This document shows positions 55,001 to 64,000 of a DNA stretch of 64,000 nt, piece after piece (the stretch's first letter is position 1; every line of letters starts with the position of its first letter). Source of the DNA: Anthonomus grandis grandis (taxonomy: Eukaryota; Arthropoda; Insecta; Coleoptera; Curculionidae); assembly GCF_022605725.1 (NCBI RefSeq), contig NC_065551.1:24428001-24492000 (forward strand), written 5' to 3'. The notes under the pieces are model-generated. The model saw nothing but the letters and a program-made list of their open reading frames with translations, ran no database searches and was not told where the DNA came from. A program made the translations under genes and the position numbers.

Positions 55001-56355
55001 AGACAGCACAGGAATAGTTCTTCAAGAACTATTTGGTGTTTAATGAAGACAAGACAGACTATTTATTTTTTGGGACAACAATAAAACACTGTTTTAATAT
55101 GTTATTTCAGACCTTTTAAGTTCCCTGACTAAAATTCCATTTAATTCTTTAATTGAAGAAAATTCTAGGTGAATGTTTTTAAGTCCCGTTACACCAGAGG
55201 AAAAATAAAAATAGCAGTGGAATAGATGAAATCCCTACAAGTATTATTAAAATAGCAATTTCTGAAATCAATAATGTCCTGTGCTATGTTATTAACTCTT
55301 TTAATTATGGAATATTTTCGGAAAATTTAAAAATTGCCCTAAAAAAGGGGAGTCTGATAATTTTATTAATTATAGGCCCATAAACCTATTACCGGGATTT
55401 TCAAAAATTTTCGAAGCAGCTATGAGCACAAGATTGATTAATTTCTTTACTTCCAATAACCTATTTAGTGAAAATCAACAGGGTTTCTTAAAACGCAAAT
55501 CAACACAAACTGCTATATTTGCGTTCATTAAAAACATTGTAGAACATTTGGAAAATGGTAAAGTTGCTCATGGAATGCTTTTAGATCCAACCAAAGCATA
55601 CGATTGTTGAATAGGGACCTGTTAATAAAAAAATTAGAGAAATATAACGAGAAATGTAATAGAGTGGTTTAGGTCCTACATTAATAACAGAAAACAATTA
55701 GTAAAAATATTAAAGGATGGGAAAACAGGTTATTCTAAATGTGTATTTAGTGATAAGATAAGGAATTGCACAAGGCAGTATACTTGGTCCGGTATTGTTC
55801 ATAATATTTATTAATGATATTGATCTCCTAATCAATTCACCTAGCGAGAAAATTTTTAAATATGCTGATGACACTAATCATTAAAAGATTTATTAAATAA
55901 AACAGAAGAATTTTTTGACAAGATCACATACTTTTTTAATTGAAATAGCTTAATTTTAAACAAAGACAAAAAAAATATTATAATATTTCGAACAAAATAA
56001 TGTAACATACAAAAGCCTTTGCAAATTGAATTTGGCAATAATGATTTAAATGTAAACGAAAATGCCAAGATGTTAGGTTTATATATTAATGAACATCTTA
56101 GCTGGTCATACCATATAAACCAGCTAATAAAAAAGTTAAATTCTATTTATTATGGTATTAGAATAGTTGGAAAATACATGAGTGAAAAATCCTTAAGAAT
56201 TCTTTACTTGGCTAACTTTGAATCTATTGGTTAAAATAGTATAATTTTTTGGGGAAAAGATAAAGCGTGTTACAAAATATTTCAAAGGTTTTCTTCAAAG
56301 TTGTAGGTCAGTCTTTAGAGATTTGGGTATTATGACCGTATATGCCTTATATATA

Positions 56356-57321
56356 AACACATCGAAAAAGTCTAGGGATATTTTTATAAATTGACCTTAT
56401 TTTTTTTTTGAATTGTTCTGGATAAATAATAGCTAAATTATAGTAATTAAGACTCTTTTACTATACTAAAAAAATAACCAAAATTACAAAAATAAAGAAC
56501 TGCCTATAAGTAAAATTTAAAAAAAAGTCTACAATTTCTTTAAAAATTTATTGTTTTGTATAATGAAAAAAAAATGTTTTTTAAATTAGATACAAAAAAA
56601 AATCTTTATAAAAAACGCAAATTAGTACAAAGTATGACCTCCACGCTGGTTTATGACGGCTCGACATCTATTGTTCATAGACAAAATAACGGTGTCGATG
56701 TTTTGTTGGGGTAAGTTTGCCTTCATGGAGACGATTTCTTATAGTATCACGGCCTACGGTAATATTGTGTGCTCCGTGCAAGTTGATAACCAATTCAGGA
56801 GCTGTAATGTTAGGTTGCCTTCTAGCAGTTAAAACTAAAAATCTATCTTGAGCAGCTATCGTAGCGCGGTCACGTCCTGGATGTTGTTCAGCTGGATTTC
56901 CAGTTTCACGAAAACGCCGGCACAATCGACTTATAACGCTCTGAGAGACTTCTAGATGCTCAGCTACATCAATTTGCCGCATGCCTCCTTGAAGAAGTCC
57001 TACAGCTCTATTCATCTCCTCCAAAGTTAAATGACATCGTTCCATGATAAAACACATTATTTTTATTCACTCTGCAAAGCAGTAACTCTGTACCATGAAC
57101 GAAATCGGGACTACCAGAATATTTATTGCAATATAAAAACCATGGTTTTTTCTGTTTTGTGAAAAAATTCCTAAAATATTTGTTATCAGTGTTAAGATTC
57201 TGTTTTCACAGAAATCTACAGGATGAGCCAATCTTCAAATTTGATTTAAATTAATCACCAAAAAAAAATTTTTTTTTATAATTTTATTATTTTTTAAAAA
57301 TATAGACTTTTCCGATGTGTG
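56356..57321 (-). mobile_element. 966-bp Tc1-like deletion derivative
   Basis: The left end (AACACATCGAAAAAGTCTAG) and right end (inverse CACACATCGGAAAAGTCTAT) are flanked by TA. It sits within the LINE reading frame. The transposase gene inside has lost its catalytic domain, so this copy is non-autonomous. Confidence 0.85.
56622..57057 (-). pseudogene. Tc1-like transposase with catalytic core deleted
   Basis: An open frame of 129 residues begins at 57,057; the family start is probably the internal Met of MERCHLTLEEMNRA at 57,045. The paired DNA-binding half is well preserved: MRQIDVAEHLEVSQSVISRL, then a GRDRAT hook-like motif, then PNITAPELVINLHGAHNITV and GRDTIRNRLHEG. The next sequence jumps, after GKLTPTKH, to the C-terminus in another frame: NNRCRAVINQRGGHTLY and a stop at 56,622-56,624. 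All three catalytic acidic residues are lost. The protein made, if any, could still bind TIRs and act as a competitor (inference). Confidence 0.88.
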
Positions 57322-57657
57322 TATTTGAATGTTTAATGTTTCTTTTCAAAAACATACATATTTTCCAATCAAAAACGGAGCATAAATATAACACAAGGGT
57401 ATTAAACTTTAGGTATCCAGTTTATAAACTTTTACTAACAGAAAAGTCTCTACATTATGCATATATAAAACTATTTAATTCTCTACCAGAACACATAAAA
57501 AGAATTGTATCAGTTGGAACGTTTAATGCTGCAATTAAGGATTTGTTAGTAAAGCTGGAACGCTACTCTTTAAGAGAGTATTGTATCTAATCCTAGTGCA
57601 TTTTTTGCTGACATTATTTCATTTCATGTACAGTGTTTGTAATTGTTATGTGATTTT

Positions 57658-57666
57658 AAATAAATA

Positions 57667-57702
<36 letters not shown>

Positions 57703-57704
57703 CA
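57658..57704 (+). repeat. (ATT)n tail of the LINE
   Basis: After AATAAATAT, about 13 TTA/ATT units end the LINE at about 57,704. A simple tandem tail is expected at the 3' end of CR1/jockey-type copies. Confidence 0.8.
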
Positions 57705-59180
57705 ATAAAACAATATTTATTTATTAATAAAGACTTGCTTTGAATGTTTTTAAACTTTTTTGTAGTGCCATTAACATTCAAGAAATTATGATATTTTAGC
57801 TTTGCAAATCTGCCCTAAGAGAATGAATTTGTTACAATTTTAATACACTTAATTTTAATTATTATTACTTTTTGGCTTATAACACTACTCTGATATAGTC
57901 ACACCATTGGAAAATGTATGTATTATTGTAAATGTCCATAAGGTCCAAGTACAAAAAAATTAATATCTATTAAACAGCTAAAAGAGCTTATATCAAATTG
58001 AAGAATAGAAAACAACAGTCTAAACAATTTTAGATAAATTAAATCATCTAATCAAAGTTGGAAATATAGATTTCAAAGAAATATCTACAAACATTGGTTT
58101 TAAAATACCTATTTATTACTTACCCGAATGGTGCTAACTACAGTAAATATAAAAACCATTTATTTCTTGGTGCTGCGTGTCTGCTGAAAGTGAATGAAAA
58201 CTTCTGTGTGCCTTTAATGATTAGTGTGCTCTTTAATGGGTGAGTAACTCACTCTCTATCAAAGGCAAAACAATACTAATTTGTTAAGCCAAAGAGTTAT
58301 TATCAAGTAGCTAGGGATACTATCCATTTAATATTTTAAGTATTCAAACAATGCTGAAAATTGTTTTGTTCGCTTACAAATTCGCTTACACATGTAGTTC
58401 GCTTACACATGTAGCTTGTGACAAAACACATAGTTCTAGCATGGATCTAGCGAGTGGTTTTTCAAACATTATTGTTCTTTTTATAGCTATCTAATGAGAA
58501 ATATTAAATTTGAAAAAGTAAGTCCTGTCGAAAAGGAAATCACGAAAATAGGTCAACTATTTTAAGAGATCTTTTCAAACAATAATGGAAAAAAAATTAA
58601 AATAAATTCTACTTTTCTTTTTTTTTTGCTAGTAATTCTAAACTAGCGTTTTGCTAAACAATGAAATTTAAAATTATTTTTATACAAAAAAAACTTTGTT
58701 ATATAGCTTCTCACTTTTAATTTTAGTATTGTGTGCATAGGTAGTTAGTTGGCGACTATAATTTATTCTCAGCATATTCTAAGTGAAATCTAACAAGATA
58801 GGTATAAGGTCTACCTCTCATACGAAATAGTAGAGATTTGAGTAGTCTGAAAACTAAAATCCCTGCTATTTCAGATAAAACAAATCAAAATATTACAATT
58901 TTTATTAATAAGGATAATATGATGACTAATAAATTTAACATAGCTGTAATAAATTACCCAAGTCTTTAATCTCAGTACACTTCTCAAACTTAGAAGTCTC
59001 CATATAGTTATGCTGAATGACCGTATCCACCTTTCGATTATATGAAACCATGCTGTATTTATTGCAATTGGCCGACGTCAATCGGATGTTTTCAAATTAA
59101 CTCAAAATCAAATTCAAATAATCCTGAGCTGCCACTGTATGTTTAATACTACTGGCAGATTTAAAAAAACTAAGTTAATT
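57705..59180. other. AT-rich non-coding stretch
   Basis: No gene seen. A small exact tandem duplication TTCGCTTACACATGTAG lies at about 58,379-58,415, with a third partial unit before it. Confidence 0.5.
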
Positions 59181-59189
59181 CGCAAACAT

Positions 59190-59790
59190 TAGCCTATACA
59201 GTAATACAGATTCTGAGGCAAGTAACTAATAAGGATTGCAGAAGACCCAAGTTGCTACCTTGCGGTACATCAGACGTGACATTAAATGTACAAGTTTATA
59301 TATTGCTGATCATGACTTTTTGTATTCGAGCAAACAGATAAGATGCTAAAAATATCGATGACCTGCCCGATAATCCAGACCCATGCAGCGTTTTTATAAA
59401 TATCCCATGAACAACTGTGTCAAATGCCTTGGTACAATCAGCAAAAACGACTTTCAATTATCTTTTGTTTAAGATAGATATACTAAAGGACAACACAACG
59501 ATTTGTTAAAGCTGACTTTTTGAGCAAATCTCCATGTTGAAACTACTACAATAATCTTTATTGTTTTCTCTTTTACTGTTCCTAAAAAATTAGAGTGCTT
59601 ACGGTTTGTCTTAGCATTTGTTGTAAAGTTTGTCAGGTCAAACGTCAAGTTTTCTTATTTTATTATCGGATTAACCCAGATTAAAATATATATTAGGGCA
59701 ATCAATTAAGACTCCGCATATCTTTATTAGATATACCATCAGAACTAGTGTTTTTTTTAGCTTTCAAGGATTAAATATTAAGCAGACTAT
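59190..59790 (-). pseudogene. LINE reverse transcriptase fragment
   Basis: The minus strand from about 59,760 reads SSDGISNKDMRSLN (fingers) and VVFADCTKAFDTVVHGIFIK (palm DxxKAFDTV). It continues TLHGSGLSGRSSIFLASYLF, ARIQKVMISNI and NVTSDVPQGSNLGLL (the GVPQGSxLGP box). Stops and one shift occur. The YADD box should lie just below 59,200 but is not readable. This LINE is a different family from those at 16.3 and 55.2 kb, judging by the HGIFIKTLHG wording. Confidence 0.78.
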
Positions 59791-59799
59791 TATTATCTA

Positions 59800-62555
59800 A
59801 TACTTTAGGTATACAAGAACTCGGAAGATTGATACTAAGCGCAAAGAGATGACAAAAATGTTGTGCAAAACTATCAGCAAGGTGCAACTTATCAGCGTAC
59901 TTCAGACCCTAAAAGAGCATCTCTCTTAGCAGAGTACTAAGCACCTAAGGTGAACGTTATTATTTACAAAATAAATTGGTTGTTCTACTTTTTTTTTAAT
60001 ATGAAAACCCGTTAAGGAACAAAATTTTTAGTGACTAAAATTGGTCCAAATAAATTAGACAACGAATAGGTAATGCATTACAAATGGATCTCCAAAAACG
60101 GGTCCTTTATGTTTTATTGTTCATAAGATAGCTGGTGTCTTTAAAACCGGACATCCGTTTGGATATCTAATGACAAACGATTCTCTCGTTAGGCCATTTC
60201 GTTTTTCTAATTTTTTTATTTTATTTTTAAACTTTTAATTTATCTAAATAATCTAGATGATTTTTTACTTTTACGGGCACTATTGAAACATTTGGCTTTT
60301 TCCAGATAATCAAGATCGATTTTTTCGAATTTTTCCTGCGACTTTTTTCCTGCAGTAGCACATCTAAAGGCCAAGTTTCGTATTATTTTAAGCCCTTTTC
60401 CATCGAATATTAATAATATTTAAATTATTTTATTATTTTCTGGGCAAATAAAATATATAATTAAAAAAAAGATATAAATATAATAAAAGTGTACAAATAA
60501 TTTACCAATTTTGGAGAATAATAGGTCATGTCATTGCAGATACCCCAGACCTGCTAGAAAGTACGAATTATTTAGTCTCTAGAAAAAAACTAAGGAAAAA
60601 TAAGTTAAGACCATGTTAAAGGTAAAGAATAGTAAAAAATGTTTTTTTGTTGATAAAATCATTTGTGTATTACTATAGTCAAAAATAGTATAGAAAAATA
60701 ATAATTAAAAAGCACTTTACCAATACGTAAATTTTTAATAATTCTGTTCAAGGACTTTTGTAATATTTTGGCAGGCAAAAAGAAGAATCGTTAGTAAGAA
60801 AATATAAATAAACTGAAAATATCAATGAGAACAAAACTTTCTTAAATTAATGACAAACATATTATTATGATATCATTTTACTCATATCCGCATTAATAAT
60901 ACTATTATGGCAAAAAAATATACCGCAAAAATCACGTTTATGCATACCAATCACAAAAGTAACCTATTTCGTGAAACAATGGCAGTTTCGCCATTTTCTC
61001 CGCTATAAATAAAATCTGCCCGATAAGATTCATAAGCAATTAAAAATTACAAAAAAAAACAGCAAAAAGGAATATATCCAAACGTGGGTATCGCCTATTT
61101 TTTGCATAAACATAAACTGTTATCATCATTGGCCGATGTATTGAATATTGAACGATCCATTGCAAAAGCGATAAAGGTAATAAAAATTTTAATTGTTTTA
61201 CCGATGAATAGGGCAATTTAAAGGTTGGAAATGTAATGAGTGTAAAGATGTATACTTGATTGCGGATGACAAATAAAATGGAACGAGGTCGTCTTAGTAA
61301 TTTGCCAGTTGTGGGTTTTTATGGAAATTTTATAACTAATAAACCTTTTTAATTCAATTATGAGATTAATTAATTTTATAAATTATCCTCTAAGTCCACT
61401 AGGCATTTCCTTCTCTAATTTATAAAGCGACCCTGGAAGGAAGAGAGCTTTGTATGTAATAATGTTTATTTATTATAAAGCCTCACTCTTGCTTTATAGC
61501 GAAAGGAAACGTAAGAAAAAATATAGAAATAAAAAGAATATATCAGTAGTGGCTGGTGGTTTTTTTAATGGGAAGGTTAAAAAAGTTGATATATATAAAT
61601 AGAGACAATACAATAGAATACAGTAACTCTTGTAATAGTGTGTAGTTAATTCCATATAACTAAAGCACAAAAGTTTTAGTCTGTACATTAGAAAACAAAA
61701 TCTATTTAAAGCTATTATGAAAAAAAGGAAAATCACAACTTCAATACTTCAGAACAAAAAATACGCCAAACCATAAACCAACTTACTTATATAGATTCTC
61801 CAATAAAAGTCGTTCCTAATAAATTAGTATTTTCCCCTTGTCATTTCTTAATTGCGTTATCTATTTCGCACGGTTTTGGTATAGTCGTAAAATAAATCCA
61901 AGAAAGTCATAATATTCAGTCCTGATAAGCTTAGGCTTGCTTCGATGAAATGGTGGCGAGACGAACTTGTCTCGTCATTGGTAATATTAATAAAATAAAT
62001 GTGGTGCTACTATATTTTACTGAAAAAATGCAAAAATGTATATGCACCTATCTGTACAGATGAAATCTGGTAGGTAAACACTGATGGTGAATGATGAATT
62101 TGAAATGATCAAATAAATAAAATTTTATAACGTAGCATATATAAAACTACTTACCGACTTTACCACATAAATATATATAGTGCAATACAAAATAAATAAA
62201 TATATACAGTATTGTAATTTACACCACTACATTAACTATAATTCTCACTGTCGTCGTCTAATTAATAATTATCCTCTATAGATCTATATTTAGGTACGAT
62301 TCAATATTAAATATGTTGTACACACTTCTCCCAACTTCTTATTTTTTTATTCGTTAATTCGGATTGACCTAATTCTATAAGAGAAGAATCAAAAGTTGGT
62401 GAAACATTATTCCTCAATTGGGTTAAACATGCAATAATAAGGACGCAATCTCAATACCGTATGACCCATTTCTGCCGCTAAACTATTACAATAATATTGC
62501 TTTATCGAAACTGATTTGAATTTTAAACTGTATAATTTTTTTTAGAATCAATATC
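59800..62555. other. AT-rich stretch with one balanced block
   Basis: No coding region recognised. The block 60,940-61,260 is less AT-rich and includes GCCGATGTATTGAATATTGA and homeodomain-like words (CTATAAAT, ATTGAACGATCCATT), a possible conserved enhancer. The 80-residue minus frame at 61,494-61,736 is Phe/Leu/Tyr-rich and probably spurious. Confidence 0.35.
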
Positions 62556-62559
62556 ATTC

Positions 62560-63330
62560 TTCATCATATAATTCTGGATGGTAGCTTTAGTGTCACTGGT
62601 ACACGGACTTTTATAAAGAGTTCGACTGTGATTACTATGACACTGTTTGGAAGAATATTGAGTAATAATTTATTTTTAAGCCACGTTTCAAATATTTTGA
62701 ATGTAATATTATTGTGGTATGAATCCGTTGTTTGTTCCAGCATGAATTATACTAACACGCTTTTCTTAAATGGAGCTTTGATTGTGTACTTGCCCGTTGT
62801 CTATCTAGCCTTTATCTAGATTTTTATGAGTTTCATATCACGTCTCATCTAATGAAACTATATCTCAATTCCAACCTATCCATGGATGAATATATGTCAA
62901 CTATCTCATTATCTATGTGTTTAAAAGGACCTATTTCATAACTAAAAAATAATTTTTTAAATTTTGAAACCAATTTTAAGGATACATTTCCTGAGAGTGT
63001 AACGACAACATTCTATTCCTGTATTTTTTTTAGTCTTTGCAACAAGTGGTGAATCATTTATTTTCTATACAAAGAATACATTTTTCTCTGTGTAAAATTG
63101 ACATCATTCAAGTCGAGTTTCTTAAGAGTGAAAAAATCTTTTCTCTTTCATCTTGGGACGATTGGTTTACTGATTTTCCAATAATTTCCATACTATGCTC
63201 ACTGGTCCTTTTGTCAAATTTGCTGCTTCCTTTATTACATTATATTTTGTAAAACCACGTTCTAGAAGGGTAGTATAAACCTCAAAATAAAAATTTCTTT
63301 TTTTTGTCAACCGATTAAACATTACGCTTT
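62560..63330 (-). pseudogene. IS630-type DDE transposase relic
   Basis: The minus strand shows LERGFTKYNVIKEAANLTKG and a following helix (HTH), KKLDLNDVNF, TQRKMYSLY (the DKCVIRRTVYxFY region), LRKCILKIGFK and, much further, HAGTNNGFIP. That is the order of an insect IS630-like transposase family whose catalytic part carries VHAGxxxGFVP. It is riddled with stops, and the catalytic DE box is not readable. The plus frame 63,037-63,252 is its antisense. Confidence 0.45.
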
Positions 63331-63334
63331 AACT

Positions 63335-64000
63335 GTTTTTTATCGTCATTGATCTCGAAATTTGCAGATCTACTTTGAGTACTGATATCTTCCTAAACCA
63401 TCATTCCATAAACCTTTAGTACTTTTTTTTACCTGCTTACACCGAACTTATAATTTTTGGAAAATTACCTAGAAAATAAACAATATTTAGTATAATCCGA
63501 AATAAAAATAATTACAGGTATAATTATTATTACTCTGACAATAATACACTGATAAAAGAAACAATAGTAAACGTAATCAAAGATAATAATCTCTTAGAGT
63601 CTTTATAATTTAAAGATATATAAATTAGAATATTTAATTGGTGTTTATGTAATTTTTTCCGTACCTGGACTCTCCAGACGGAGTGGCCAAGTTTCACACT
63701 TTTTACAAAAGGTCGTCATTGCGTTTAGCATCTTTAACTATTTTCTTAAATCTTGGCTATGACTATAATTATGAATTCTTATTTGATGATTCGCTCTTCC
63801 ATAATGAATAAATTTTAAGACAGATAAAATATAATCAAAAACTAAAGATGGTTAAAAGCTCAGAAGTGGAGAACATTCTTAGTTTATCAAAGATATTCTT
63901 AATAAACCACTTTTGCAAACATTTCATTTTGTCATAACCACCTGCCCAGATACAGTGATTATAACTTAGAACCGATTCCACTAGTGTTTGATATATTTCT
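63335..64000. other. AT-rich, no recognised feature
   Basis: No coding, RNA or repeat feature that I can support up to the right edge. Confidence 0.5.

Larger units (their letters stand above)
55170..57592 (+). pseudogene. Jockey/CR1-type LINE pol, split by a Tc1-like insertion
   Basis: RT pieces in order on the plus strand are SPVTPEE, SDNFINYRPINLLPGFSKIF and NQQGFLKRKSTQTAIF, then DPTKAYDC (palm). AQGSILGPVLFIIFINDIDL and KYADDT (catalytic box) follow, then AKMLGLYINEHLSWSYHI (thumb). After the insertion at 56,356-57,321 the C-terminal end continues (FECLMFLFKN ... YNTRVLNFRYPVYKLLLTEK ... LPEHIKRIVSVGTFNAAIKD) to a stop at about 57,588-57,590. Removing the insertion restores a continuous frame at the junction (VYALYI-FECLMF), which dates the LINE before the Tc1-like insertion. 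Several other frameshifts and stops are present. Confidence 0.88.

Noticed and set aside
63037..63252. 71-residue hydrophobic plus-strand frame resembling a membrane protein
   Set aside because: The opposite strand carries the HTH of an IS630-like transposase in the same place; hydrophobicity is a shadow effect.
1..64000. CRISPR arrays, operons, prophage or toxin-antitoxin systems
   Set aside because: The window is eukaryotic nuclear DNA; no regularly spaced short repeats or tightly packed genes exist.

Overview
This window looks like AT-rich insect nuclear DNA, most likely a beetle, though I cannot name the species. The evidence is the Tc1/mariner-type transposons with TA target duplications, jockey/CR1-type LINEs, a Ty3/gypsy element, an eukaryotic tRNA-Ser with internal A/B boxes and a run-of-T stop, and spliceosomal splice signals. 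There are no bacterial features such as operons or Shine-Dalgarno sites. It is a gene-poor, transposon-rich stretch. The only confident host gene is tRNA-Ser(UGA) at 4998-5079. A CpG-rich block at 52,150-52,640, followed by a short candidate coding exon with a strong splice donor (52,825-52,864, + strand), is the best candidate for the start of a protein gene whose other exons lie beyond a long intron. A two-exon reading frame at 36,736-37,051 (- strand) and one possible exon at 44,121-44,348 (+) are weaker host-gene candidates.

Layout. 1-3.3 kb: a DD41D mariner-like transposase fragment, then a complete but mutated Tc1 element with paired outer and inner repeats. 4.4-5.1 kb: a diverged tandem duplication and the tRNA. 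6.2-7.3 kb: a decayed LINE. 7.8-10.3 kb: an old mariner-like element with a second inverted-repeat element nested in it. 12.4-13.6 kb: a GC-rich block and a mariner scrap. 16.3-19.0 kb: two LINE fragments. 19.57-21.49 kb: the youngest and most complete transposon, a DD41D element with about 318-bp inverted repeats, about 98% identical, and a 340-aa transposase open frame. 23.7-26.1 kb: two further DD41D-type relatives. 28.0-29.0 kb: a decayed satellite-like repeat. 29.4-30.2 kb: a hAT transposase remnant. 32.0-39.3 kb: a broken Ty3/gypsy element on the - strand (Gag, protease and integrase recognisable; reverse transcriptase/RNase H not found), interrupted by a Tc1-like relic. 44.6-45.5 kb: a pogo-like transposase relic. 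46-52 kb: five tRNA-Lys-type primer-binding-site motifs, inverted repeats and a short DD41D copy. 53-57.7 kb: a half DD41D copy, a - strand LINE scrap, and a + strand LINE split by a 966-bp Tc1-like deletion derivative. 59-64 kb: a LINE RT relic and an IS630-type transposase relic in otherwise AT-rich DNA.

The elements do not form a pathway. They are layers of independent insertions, and nesting orders several of them in time. The most unusual structure is the DD41D family at 19.57 kb: a mariner with its own CAGGGTGG termini sits between 124-bp inverted outer arms ending in CAGTGC. Two older copies (50.6 and 53.1 kb) appear to share that double-ended structure.
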